Shown piece by piece: positions 1-7,322 of a stretch of DNA of 64,000 nucleotides. The notes under the pieces are model-generated. The model was not told where the DNA came from, ran no database searches, and saw only the letters and a list, made by a program, of their open reading frames with translations. Numbering within the stretch: position 1 is the first letter of the stretch; each line of letters begins with the position of its first letter. Both the position numbers and the translations under genes were made by a program. The stretch is from contig CANMGS010000001.1 of NCBI GenBank assembly GCA_947497475.1, positions 248,001 through 312,000 on the forward strand. Direction: 5' to 3'. The DNA is from an uncultured Amylibacter sp. Lineage in GTDB: Bacteria > Pseudomonadota > Alphaproteobacteria > Rhodobacterales > Rhodobacteraceae.

Positions 1-393
1 ATCTAATACGACCTCCCGATCCGCTAACGACAACTTTCCGTTAGAGGGTGCCATACCATAGATCAAAGTATCGGGAGTTTTGGTTTCGTTGATTGCGGCA
101 GCTTCAAGGCCATCAAAAACACCAATACCGTTGGGTGTTGCATCCAAGAGTTGTCCACTGTCTTGACCTGCACATGTGCTGTCGATAACCGAAACTATAT
201 TGTAAGCTTCGGAATGGCGCACAAGCCCATTTGCTGTTTTCCCATCAATTTTTGCAAAGTTACCTTCACAGTAAACGATAGCGGTTGGGGGTTGCTTACG
301 GTTTTTATTTTTGCTGCCAGAATTGTTCTTTAGACTTTTTTTAGATTGTAATTCTTGTGCTGTATAAGCTTTGTTATTGAGTTGCGTTTTCAT
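1..393 (-). CDS. dgcN: DUF1611/DgcN-type protein, N-terminal part (cut by window edge)
   Basis: An open frame starts at an ATG (391-393) and runs leftward off the window with no stop, giving about 131 residues. After a basic, low-complexity N-terminus it reads as the Rossmann-like N-terminal domain of the DUF1611 family. The family pattern is visible: the stretch IVYCEGNFAKIDGKTANGLV, then VRHSEAYNIVSVIDSTCAG, then DTLIYGMAPSNGKL. Family members are annotated as DgcN and are linked to D-glutamate or related amino-acid catabolism; the nucleotide/acyl-binding C-terminal half lies outside the window. The substrate cannot be judged from this part. It may lie inside the element that ends at the tRNA-Ala fragment near 3.2 kb. 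Confidence 0.7.
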   Translation of the reverse strand, partial: MKTQLNNKAYTAQELQSKKSLKNNSGSKNKNRKQPPTAIVYCEGNFAKIDGKTANGLVRHSEAYNIVSVIDSTCAGQDSGQLLDATPNGIGVFDGLEAAAINETKTPDTLIYGMAPSNGKLSLADREVVLD

Positions 394-479
394 GTCATAT
401 CCTTTTAAGTCGTGCTGCTGTTTGCAAACCTGCAACCGCTGCCACGTCTATTTTTGAAAGTTTTGGATTATGCCTTAGT

Positions 480-1286
480 CTAATTTCTTAGAGTGCATTT
501 CCCACTTGATTTTTCGAAATTTCGATTGCATTCCCATCGATTTCCAACGCGGCTTAGATGTGCGTTCTTTGGCAATTGAATTGCTGTACAGGCACCGTCT
601 ATTTCGGAAAAGCCTCGTCCACATTTCCATCCAGGCCCGTAAGATGCATCGTCGAAATATGCGTTTTTCGGAATATCGACCAAATCACAGGTATCGTTAT
701 TCTTAAGATATCCACGTTCACAAACCCAAGGTTCGCCATAGCCTGATGAATTTAGATAGGCGTTTTTAGGCACGATAATTGCAACACAATTATCAGGTGT
801 CTTCACAAAACCTCGTTCACACGACCAGCTTGGGCTATACACATCACCAGATAAAAATGCATGTTTTGGTAAAACAATGGGCTCACACGTTTTATCTATC
901 TTTTCGTACCCACGTGCACAGCGCCACCCAGTACCATATGAATCAAGATATCCATTCTTAGGAATAAAAATTTCTTCGCAAAAAGAATTTTGTCTCTCTT
1001 TAAATCCATGATGACATTCCCAGCCAATCCCATAAGACTTCATAGTCGCATATGCATTTTCAGGAACTTTAACTGGAACACATTTACCATCGATATCTCT
1101 GAAAGAAATATCACATTCCCACCCATTACCATAACTCTTTGTATGTGCGTTCTCAGGAACCTGAAGCTTTGTAATTTGCGCAACCGCTTGTGATGTTATC
1201 GTTGATATAAGAGGAATGGCGCAAACCATGAGTACTTTAGTGGCCTTACTGTACATGTAAGGTTTTAGCCATTTGGCGGGTATCAT
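480..1286 (-). CDS. Secreted cysteine-repeat protein, seven ~30-residue repeats
   Basis: 268 aa, function unknown. The chosen ATG (1284-1286) is preceded by AAAGGA at 6-nt spacing and directly by a signal peptide with a hydrophobic core (KVLMVCAIPLISTITSQAVA). A longer frame open to 1427 would overlap the upstream gene and bury the signal peptide, so it was not used. The mature part is seven tandem repeats of about 30 residues with the pattern [VIL]P-[KE]-[NH]-[AG]-x(5-9)-Y-G-x-G-W-x-C-x2-[GN]-[FY]-x(6-8)-C. Each repeat has two cysteines, suggesting one disulfide per repeat in the periplasm or outside the cell. It follows the 89-aa gene by about 40 nt and is probably cotranscribed with it. 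Confidence 0.75.
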   Translation of the reverse strand: MIPAKWLKPYMYSKATKVLMVCAIPLISTITSQAVAQITKLQVPENAHTKSYGNGWECDISFRDIDGKCVPVKVPENAYATMKSYGIGWECHHGFKERQNSFCEEIFIPKNGYLDSYGTGWRCARGYEKIDKTCEPIVLPKHAFLSGDVYSPSWSCERGFVKTPDNCVAIIVPKNAYLNSSGYGEPWVCERGYLKNNDTCDLVDIPKNAYFDDASYGPGWKCGRGFSEIDGACTAIQLPKNAHLSRVGNRWECNRNFEKSSGKCTLRN

Positions 1287-1326
1287 AATAAATCCTTTAG
1301 CGGAGAGAGGCGCCCGCATAGTTATG

Positions 1327-1596
1327 TTAATTTTTGAGTATTCGTTCTTGATCAATTGAAAGTGCAGTTTCGATATCTTTTGGGTCAATAGGGCGCATTT
1401 CCATTTTACCAGCCCCTTTTTGTCCAAAGATCCAAATATGCACAGCTGTTTTGCGATAAGCTAGAAAACTAAGGTTCTCTAAAACATCCTCATTAACAAT
1501 TACGCCATAATCTCCTGCAGGTAACTCATCTGAATATCCCGCCAAGAAAAATGGATAGACAAAGGTCACGATCGTAGTTGTCGTGCGCGAAGCCAT
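1327..1596 (-). CDS. Small conserved hypothetical protein
   Basis: 89 aa. The ATG at 1594-1596 is preceded by GGAAGG with 6-nt spacing, better than the ATGs at 1629 and 1626, which have no Shine-Dalgarno. The N-terminal half resembles small hypothetical proteins common in Rhodobacterales: a VTF-x-PF-x-L-x-G segment, then LPAGDYGVIVNEDVLENLSF and an AYRK motif. No enzyme motif, signal peptide or membrane segment is seen. Its upstream region and ribosome-binding site are duplicated about 0.8 kb upstream, in a copy that has lost the start codon. Confidence 0.6.
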   Translation of the reverse strand: MASRTTTTIVTFVYPFFLAGYSDELPAGDYGVIVNEDVLENLSFLAYRKTAVHIWIFGQKGAGKMEMRPIDPKDIETALSIDQERILKN

Positions 1597-1770
1597 CGGC
1601 AACCTTCCAATAATGCCAAACCCCATCAAAGAGGCATAGCGTTCGAATTTCCTTGATAGTACATTGGCATTTTAACATGGCTCAGATAGCCAGTTCATCA
1701 AAACTACTAATGCTTGTTGATGCTACCCTAGCTCATATCAAGTAAACTAACAATGGATATAATATTTTCA
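1561..1770. repeat. Duplicated upstream region, copy A
   Basis: This stretch holds the 5' end and upstream region of the 89-aa gene and is a diverged match to 2379-2570. Shared landmarks in the same order and similar spacing are AAAGGTCAC (1561), GCAACCTTCCA (1599), TGATAGTA (1654) and AAACTAACAATG (1744). It probably carries the promoter for the leftward genes. Confidence 0.55.
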
Positions 1771-1795
1771 AATATTTTAAGGGTAAGCATGAAGT

Positions 1796-2341
1796 TCAAT
1801 TTTGCTTATTGAACCAGTCTAAATTAAATTGATCTAATTCTAAATCAGGAAGAATATTAGCAGCGTATTTAGATCTTAACGCGTAAAGTGGTGACGTAAT
1901 TACTTCAAGCACTTCGGCTCCTTGATTTGAATAGATATGATATTCTTTTGGGCGATGAGAAAAGTCTACATGTATCTCTGCCTTGATTTCATTGAGTTTC
2001 TTATTAACCGCAGTGACAGTATTATACATGTACTCGTAAACATCCAAAGATGGCCAAACATACTCTGGAAGTTCGGAAATACTAATCAAATTATTTTTGC
2101 GTTCTACGTATATAGACAAATACCCGTTTGGAGCTAATCTTGCTGTGAATGCACGTTCGTGGTCACCAGTGTTTATATCATCTGATTTTTGGGATATAGT
2201 CGAACCATGATATTCGTCATACTTTTGAAAATACCCCTTTCTACCAACGTAAGACCAATGAGCATTTTCTAAGTATAAAAGCGCATCACTTGTTGTGTTA
2301 AAACGCTCTTCAAAAATTTTTAGCAACTTTGTTTTTATCAT
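1796..2341 (-). CDS. Hypothetical protein
   Basis: 181 aa, not recognised. It is a soluble, mildly acidic protein with no signal peptide or membrane segment. The N-terminus (MIKTKLLKIFEERFNTTSDA) is helical and amphipathic, followed by aromatic-rich beta-like segments (HWSYVGRKGYFQKY; LAPNGYLSIYVERKNNLISI). The start ATG (2339-2341) has only a weak GAAAG upstream. It lies between two copies of a duplicated intergenic region. AT-rich composition and lack of recognisable relatives fit accessory DNA. Confidence 0.5.
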   Translation of the reverse strand: MIKTKLLKIFEERFNTTSDALLYLENAHWSYVGRKGYFQKYDEYHGSTISQKSDDINTGDHERAFTARLAPNGYLSIYVERKNNLISISELPEYVWPSLDVYEYMYNTVTAVNKKLNEIKAEIHVDFSHRPKEYHIYSNQGAEVLEVITSPLYALRSKYAANILPDLELDQFNLDWFNKQN

Positions 2342-2378
2342 ATTTAGCTTTCAGCAGGTATGCCCTACGTGGTTAAAT

Positions 2379-2570
2379 AAAGGTCACAAATATCTGCAAC
2401 CTTCCATCAGAACTAGACTTCCCAAAGAAAGCAAGACGTTTAATTTTCGTTGATAGTATATCGGTATTTTGTAATGGCCGAGATCATTGGCTCATTTGAA
2501 GTGCCGATACTTATTGCAATTAGTTTAACTGATGTAGAGCAAACTAACAATGCAGGTAAATATTCTCTAA
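2379..2570. repeat. Duplicated upstream region, copy B (with dead gene start)
   Basis: Diverged copy of 1561-1770, with the same landmark words in the same order: AAAGGTCAC 2379, GCAACCTTCCA 2396, TGATAGTA 2451, AAACTAACAATG 2541. Read on the minus strand, the copy keeps the GGAAGG ribosome-binding site but not the ATG of the 89-aa gene, and the frame breaks soon after. It is therefore a relic of that gene's start, now sitting upstream of the 181-aa gene. Confidence 0.5.
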
Positions 2571-2670
2571 ATTCGAAGTTATAAAGCAAACGAGTTTTAA
2601 GGATGGTGTTTATGTGTTAATTTTGGCACTAGGGTACAATTACTTTAACAGATTTTAGGATTTACAGAAA

Positions 2671-2823
2671 ATGACCAGTAAAAAAGATGGCAAGATTTCA
2701 CCAAAGAAAACAATGAAACAACTTCTTAAAGAAAAGTCACAACAACAACCACATTACTTGTCTTTGAAAAACAAGGCCAAACTACATAAAGGTAGCAACA
2801 AAGCGCCACGCCCTATAATTTGA
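2671..2823 (+). CDS. Very small basic protein (uncertain)
   Basis: 50 codons from ATG (2671) to TGA (2821), very lysine-rich, starting MTSKKDGKISPKKTMKQLLK. An AGGA lies 10 nt upstream of the ATG. No family is recognised. In the same frame past the TGA the reading stays open to TAG 2914-2916 and yields a helix-like peptide (including AFELLAGQKWWALQA). The ORF may therefore be the front part of a longer gene broken by a nonsense change. Treat it as tentative. Confidence 0.35.
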   Translation: MTSKKDGKISPKKTMKQLLKEKSQQQPHYLSLKNKAKLHKGSNKAPRPII

Positions 2824-3188
2824 TATCTAACATCAACGCATTTGGAGCAGAGAAAAGCTGTTGCATCAGCATTTGAACTATTGGCAGGGCAGAAATGGTG
2901 GGCGCTTCAAGCATAGGATAGTTCGAACTCAACTTCCGTTTTGTCCCCCATTGCTGACATTAAAATATCTGTAACCATTGTGCCCTTCCAAAGTCGGCTT
3001 TGGGCCGCTAGCTGCCAGTCTGGTCATCATAGGGTCACCACAGTCAAATTCGACAACACTTCTATAAATTAAAACAAACTACACAATAACTTCTTGAATA
3101 CCCATTCCAAAACCAAACGTTAATTTTTATCCATTTTGGGTCATTTAACTTTATTCCCCTATATTTACCTGACAAAAATATTTCTGCT
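2824..3188. other. Non-coding stretch before the tRNA fragment
   Basis: No convincing gene. It begins with the in-frame continuation past the TGA of the small ORF (to 2916). Around 2985-3020 it carries a piece (AAGTCGGCTTTGGGCC, then GCTGCCA) resembling dispersed intergenic repeats seen in Rhodobacterales accessory DNA. It then becomes AT-rich up to the tRNA fragment. Confidence 0.4.
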
Positions 3189-3233
3189 CTGGCAGCGAAG
3201 AGGTCAGGAGTTCGATCCTCCTAGGCTCCACCA
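3189..3233 (+). other. 3' fragment of tRNA-Ala(GGC), probable attachment-site remnant
   Basis: The 45 bases match the 3' part of a tRNA-Ala(GGC) from position 32 to the CCA end: anticodon loop CTGGCAG, stem 3' half CGAAG, variable loop AGGTC, T arm AGGAG-TTCGATC-CTCCT (fully paired), acceptor 3' half AGGCTCC, A, CCA. The bases to the left do not form the 5' anticodon stem (CTTCG is expected), so this is not a complete tRNA gene. Such displaced 3' ends are left at the far end of elements that integrate into tRNA genes. By orientation the element lies to the left and the chromosome to the right. Confidence 0.8.
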
Positions 3234-3254
3234 AATCTTTTACATTGAAAACAA

Positions 3255-3926
3255 TCAGACGCGTTTTAATCCGTGGCTATCCAGCAGTTCTGTTAGCATT
3301 TTGCGTGCAGATGTACGGTGGTTCCAATGGATTTCGCGAGCGGCTTTAGAATCGCCAGAAACGATCGCATCGTATAAAGCGCGGTGTTCTTCGTTTGATT
3401 TTTGTGGCAACGGGCGAATGTGGAGTGTCGTCATACGCGCGCGGCGTACTTGGTCATTAAAGTTTGAGACAATTGCCATAATACGAGAGTTCTTTGATAA
3501 ACGTACCAATTCATGGTGGAAATCCGCATCTGCTTTGGCCCAAGCAACGCGATCTTCATTCGTGACAGCAACTTCCATATCATCGATACTTTGCGCCAAT
3601 ATATTCAGGTCTTTTTTACAATATTGCGCGTCAGCGGCCAAAGCAGCAGCCAAACTTTCAAGTTCTGTCAGGACTTCGTAAATCTCATCCATATCATCCG
3701 CTGAAAGGGCAAGAATACGCACACCTTTTCTGGGGCGTACTTCTAACAATCCTTGTGCTTCTAACATCAATGTTGCTTCGCGTACTGGTGTACGTGACAT
3801 ATTCAAACGTTCGGCAAGTTCACTTTCCAAATGATCGGTGCCTGCTGCAAGCTCTCCTGAGAAAATCAATTCGCGCAAATCATGAACTGCGCGGCGTGTA
3901 TTTGATTTAAACTGTTCGTCTTGCAA
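3255..3926 (-). CDS. GntR-family transcriptional regulator (FadR/FCD subfamily)
   Basis: 223 aa, the usual length. An N-terminal winged helix-turn-helix (about residues 10-75) includes the classic ESELAERLNMSRTPVREAT segment. An all-helical FCD ligand-binding domain follows (about 80-215), with the conserved D-x-x-FH-x-x-L element (DADFHHELV). FCD domains bind a small carboxylate or sugar acid, often with a metal. The gene ends an operon with the two dehydrogenases (5-nt gap). A perfect TGTATACA-centred palindrome upstream of that operon is a plausible operator. Probably the local repressor of the sugar-acid genes. Confidence 0.9.
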   Translation of the reverse strand: MQDEQFKSNTRRAVHDLRELIFSGELAAGTDHLESELAERLNMSRTPVREATLMLEAQGLLEVRPRKGVRILALSADDMDEIYEVLTELESLAAALAADAQYCKKDLNILAQSIDDMEVAVTNEDRVAWAKADADFHHELVRLSKNSRIMAIVSNFNDQVRRARMTTLHIRPLPQKSNEEHRALYDAIVSGDSKAAREIHWNHRTSARKMLTELLDSHGLKRV

Positions 3927-3931
3927 AACGT

Positions 3932-4951
3932 TTATAACTCCAGCTTGCGACGCTCCTGTGCAGAACGATATATCGCTTGTTCTATTTCAATCACATTTAA
4001 ATATTCAGCCGCGGTATTTTCAAGTGGCGTGGCATTTAATAGGCCAGAAATTACATGATTTTGCAATGCGTAAACACAATCCCCCGCAAACCCTGCCCAA
4101 TCTTGCGCTTCCAGTATCGTCGTCGCTTGAATGTCGCCAAAATTGCGCTTTTGAACAGAGCCATCCCCCGCCAATGTGATCGTGCCCTTAGTCCCTTCCA
4201 CAAGCGCCTCGCCAAGTGTCATGCGGTGGTTTTCGGCAGCATGGTCCAAATGCCTGTTACCATCGAATAACGCACGCGCACCGTTTTCAAAATCAAATAA
4301 GATGTACCCTGCATCTTCGCCCGCTATCACAGGGTTTAAACGCCGTAGGTCAGCATAAACAGATGTCACGGGTCCTAATAAAAATTGGAACGTATCAACC
4401 CAATGTACAGCCGTTTCATGCACCAATAATTGCTTCATCGTTTGGAAATATGGTTGGCGATCTAAATACGCCTCTGGCCCCTGACCATCACCCGTACGTA
4501 ATCGAAACGTGACCTGTTGAACTTCGCCTAATGCGCCCGATTGAATTTGTTCTGCAATCAATCGATACCAAGGTTGAAAACGGAAATTTTCGTGTACAAT
4601 AATTTGCACATCAGCATCTTGCGCCAAATGAACAGCTTCTTTTGCTTCTTCCAAAGACAAACAAAACGGTTTTTGGCATATAATTGTTTTTATACCCGCG
4701 GCTATAGCCACTTTGATAGTAGGTAAATGTGTTGGTGGCGGGGTGATGATATCCAGAACGCCTGGACGTGTCGCCGATAGCATCTTTTCATAATCACTAA
4801 AGGCTGGTGCGCCTGTTTCTGCTGCTTTAGTAAAATCTATATCAGCCGCCCCGACCAAAGCAACACGATCGATGCGTCGCCATGCTTCATAGTGAAACTG
4901 GCTAAAATAACCTGCCCCTAAACATGCAACACGAACATCAGGTTTTATCAT
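3932..4951 (-). CDS. Gfo/Idh/MocA-family NAD(P)-dependent oxidoreductase
   Basis: 339 aa. N-terminal Rossmann fold with the glycine motif in CLGAGYFSQFHYEAW (about residues 10-24) and the family dipeptide as QKP (ICQKPFCLS, where many members have EKP). A C-terminal alpha/beta domain follows, with a conserved histidine-rich stretch (HETAVHWVDTFQFLLGPV) expected to hold the substrate. The family oxidises hydroxyls of sugars, inositols and sugar acids in the cytosol. It sits between the isopropylmalate-dehydrogenase-like gene (5-nt gap) and the GntR gene, and faces the divergent OtnK/OtnC operon, so a role in sugar-acid oxidation is inferred. Confidence 0.85.
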   Translation of the reverse strand: MIKPDVRVACLGAGYFSQFHYEAWRRIDRVALVGAADIDFTKAAETGAPAFSDYEKMLSATRPGVLDIITPPPTHLPTIKVAIAAGIKTIICQKPFCLSLEEAKEAVHLAQDADVQIIVHENFRFQPWYRLIAEQIQSGALGEVQQVTFRLRTGDGQGPEAYLDRQPYFQTMKQLLVHETAVHWVDTFQFLLGPVTSVYADLRRLNPVIAGEDAGYILFDFENGARALFDGNRHLDHAAENHRMTLGEALVEGTKGTITLAGDGSVQKRNFGDIQATTILEAQDWAGFAGDCVYALQNHVISGLLNATPLENTAAEYLNVIEIEQAIYRSAQERRKLEL

Positions 4952-4956
4952 TCAGG

Positions 4957-6042
4957 TTATACCATCGTTTCCAATACAGCTTGCGCGGCAGCTTCCGTTC
5001 CCAACGTCCCGCCAAGGTCACGCGTCACGTGGGTGCCCGCAGCAATGACACTATCAACCGCATCGCGCAGGGCAAGCCCATCGGCAACCATTTCTGGGAT
5101 ATCATTGTTTGTACCCAACCAATCCAACATCATTGCTGCGGATAAAATCATTGCAAAAGGGTTGGCGACACCCTGCCCTGCAATATCAGGTGCAGTGCCG
5201 TGACAGGGTTGGAACACAGCATTACTTTCCCCAATATCGGCAGATGGAGCCATACCCAGCCCCCCCATAAGACCTGCGCCTAAATCAGACAGGATATCGC
5301 CAAACATGTTTTCCGTTACCATCACATCAAATGACCATGGTTTTTCAACCATCCACAATGCCGTTGCATCGACATAAGCATGATCAGATGTCAGGTTTGA
5401 GTGTTTCTTTGCCTCTTCATCAAATATGGAACGGAAGAATGCAAAGGAACGGAATACATTTGCCTTATCAACACAGGTCACATGCCCGCGCCCCTGACCG
5501 GAATTTTTGCGTTGGTTGGCAAGATTGAATGCAAATTTAAAGAGTTTCTCGCTGGTTTTACGTGTGATTTGCAATGTTTCTTGTGCGTAATCATCATGGA
5601 CTTCACCGCAACCCTGAGTATGAAATAACCCTTCTGTGCTTTCGCGGATCAAAACAAAATCAACCGTTTGACCGCCATCTAATTTCAGCGGTGTCCGAGA
5701 ACTTGGTGTAATGCGCACAGGGCGCACGCCTGCGAATAAATCCAACTCTTTGCGAATTTCGATCTGCGGTGAAATTTCTGTCCCATCTGGGTAACGTACG
5801 GATGGCAATCCCATCGCAGACAGCAGGATTGCATCTGCATCCCGTGCTATTTGCAAAGATTCCGCAGGTAAAGATTCACCCGTTTCTGCATAATGCGCCG
5901 CACCTGCATCCGCATAATTAAATCCGAAACTATATGCACCTGATCGGTCTGCCAGCGATTTTAATACATCAACAGTAGGCTCCATGATTTCTGGACCAAT
6001 ACCATCCCCGTTAAACACCGCGATTTCAAACTTGTTAGACAT
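4957..6042 (-). CDS. Isocitrate/isopropylmalate dehydrogenase-family enzyme
   Basis: 361 aa, typical for the family. Visible motifs are GDGIGPEIM near the N-terminus, the substrate-binding RESTEGLF, DKANVFR, and the metal/NAD region MFGDILSDLGAGLMGGLGMAPSA with C-terminal HGTAPDIAGQGVANP. These enzymes oxidise a hydroxyl beside a carboxylate, often with beta-decarboxylation (isopropylmalate, tartrate, homoisocitrate). Association with a GntR regulator and OtnK/OtnC argues for a catabolic hydroxy-acid dehydrogenase rather than LeuB; no leucine genes are nearby. First gene of its operon, divergent from the ABM gene. Confidence 0.85.
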   Translation of the reverse strand: MSNKFEIAVFNGDGIGPEIMEPTVDVLKSLADRSGAYSFGFNYADAGAAHYAETGESLPAESLQIARDADAILLSAMGLPSVRYPDGTEISPQIEIRKELDLFAGVRPVRITPSSRTPLKLDGGQTVDFVLIRESTEGLFHTQGCGEVHDDYAQETLQITRKTSEKLFKFAFNLANQRKNSGQGRGHVTCVDKANVFRSFAFFRSIFDEEAKKHSNLTSDHAYVDATALWMVEKPWSFDVMVTENMFGDILSDLGAGLMGGLGMAPSADIGESNAVFQPCHGTAPDIAGQGVANPFAMILSAAMMLDWLGTNNDIPEMVADGLALRDAVDSVIAAGTHVTRDLGGTLGTEAAAQAVLETMV

Positions 6043-6113
6043 TCTATTCCCCGACTAAGCGCATGAACCTTGCATTGATCTGATCAACACGCTGTTCATT
6101 GACTCGTTTCCTC

Positions 6114-6131
6114 ATTAATGTATACATTAAT
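6114..6131. promoter_or_regulatory. Perfect 18-bp palindrome, probable GntR operator
   Basis: ATTAATGTATACATTAAT is its own reverse complement. The TGTATACA core fits sites of FadR-subfamily GntR regulators, and one such regulator is encoded in the adjacent operon. It lies in the intergenic region between the divergent dehydrogenase operon (start 6042) and the ABM-OtnC operon (start 6241), so one bound dimer could control both. Confidence 0.6.
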
Positions 6132-6240
6132 TAATTCAATAATAAAGCGATATGTCACAACTATGCTGTAAACTGATAATACGGGGCTTTATTATCTTAG
6201 AGTGCCGTTCATTGCATCGCTGAGACTTAAAGGGAAAAAC

Positions 6241-6531
6241 ATGTATGCAGTCGTTGTCACATTCACGATCAAGCCAGATGCAAATGAAGCATTCATGCCT
6301 TTAATGCACAACAACGCACAGATTTCTTTAAGTCAAGAACCAGATTGCCATCAGTTTGATGTCTTAACAGACCCTGATCAACCAAACGAAGTTCTGCTTT
6401 ATGAGCTTTACACAGATGCGGCCGCTTTTGACGTTCACCTTGCCTCAGACCATTTCAAACGGTTTAATGCAGAAACGGCAGATATGGTTGCCGCAAAAAC
6501 CGTACGGACATTTACACAGGTGGCACAATGA
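6241..6531 (+). CDS. Antibiotic biosynthesis monooxygenase (ABM)-domain protein
   Basis: 96 aa, a single ABM ferredoxin-like domain. The N-terminus YAVVVTFTIKPDANEAFMPL, the central CHQFDVLTD segment and the LYELYTDAAAFDVHLASDHF motif are typical (family pattern: C-x-x-F-x-V ... E-x-Y-x-[DS]-x-x-A-x-x-x-H). The ATG at 6241 is preceded by AAAGGG at suitable spacing; an upstream in-frame start at 6202 lacks one. ABM proteins act as cofactor-free oxygenases or small-molecule binders. Its stop overlaps the next start by 4 nt, making it the first gene of a translationally coupled four-gene operon. Confidence 0.85.
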   Translation: MYAVVVTFTIKPDANEAFMPLMHNNAQISLSQEPDCHQFDVLTDPDQPNEVLLYELYTDAAAFDVHLASDHFKRFNAETADMVAAKTVRTFTQVAQ

Positions 6532-7322
6532 ATTGGCAGGTCTTTGCCCTTAAATACGCAGATCGCAACAGCCGCACCCGCGCGGATAGTTTCATTTTTG
6601 ATGACAATCATGATGCTCCACATGCGATGGATTACTTTATATGGGTCTTAAAACGTGGAGATGATGTGATCCTTGTTGATACGGGATATGATCAAGCCGA
6701 AGCAACGCGCCGTGATCGCCCCATTTTGCGTGAGCCCGCGGAAGCCCTGCAAGGTATTGGGTTAAAACCAGAAGATATAACGACATTAATCGTTACCCAT
6801 CTGCATTACGATCATGCAGGCGGATTTGCACAATTTCCAAACGCAACAATACATCTGCAAGCCGCAGAAATGGCCTATGCCACAGGGCCATGTATGTGCC
6901 ACGACGCTTTACGCATGCCATTTACTGTGGATCACATATGCGATGCGGTAAAACGTGTTTATTCAGGCCGTGCAATATTCCACGATGGTGATGGCGTCGT
7001 TGCCGATGGTGTGACAGTACATTGCATTGGCGGTCATTCCCGCGGCTTACAAGCCGTGCGCGTGCGCACTGATGCAGGCTGGTTGTGTCTGGCCTCTGAT
7101 GCCTCGCATTATTATGAAAACGTATTTGAAAACAAACCCTTCCCGATTGTGGTCGATTTACAAAACATGCTTGATGGGTTTCAGACATTACATAGATTAG
7201 CATCGGATCGCAGCCTGATTATTCCAGGCCATGATCCATTGGTCATGGAGTTATTCCCCCAAGCAGGCCCCGACTATGCAGTCCGTTTGGACCAAGGGCC
7301 ATCTAAGGAGTTCAAGCTTTGA
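6528..7322 (+). CDS. Metallo-beta-lactamase-fold hydrolase (AHL-lactonase-like)
   Basis: 264 aa. The zinc-binding motif HLHYDH is at residues 91-96, followed by AGGFAQFPNATIHLQ, a later GHSRG histidine, a CLASDASHYYENVF aspartate segment and the C-terminal PGHDP histidine, the full dinuclear metal set. The layout matches the N-acyl-homoserine-lactonase-like subgroup. In this operon hydrolysis of a sugar lactone to its aldonate is at least as likely as quorum quenching. No signal peptide, so cytosolic. Overlaps its neighbours by 4 nt on both sides. Confidence 0.85.
   Translation: MNWQVFALKYADRNSRTRADSFIFDDNHDAPHAMDYFIWVLKRGDDVILVDTGYDQAEATRRDRPILREPAEALQGIGLKPEDITTLIVTHLHYDHAGGFAQFPNATIHLQAAEMAYATGPCMCHDALRMPFTVDHICDAVKRVYSGRAIFHDGDGVVADGVTVHCIGGHSRGLQAVRVRTDAGWLCLASDASHYYENVFENKPFPIVVDLQNMLDGFQTLHRLASDRSLIIPGHDPLVMELFPQAGPDYAVRLDQGPSKEFKL

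Noticed and set aside
1287-1427. N-terminal extension of the cysteine-repeat gene
   Set aside because: It would overlap the 89-aa gene and place the signal peptide in the middle of the protein; a good ribosome-binding site supports 1286.
3136-3681. 181-aa plus-strand ORF across the tRNA-Ala fragment
   Set aside because: It reads through the tRNA fragment and antisense to the GntR gene; the peptide has no coherent family features.
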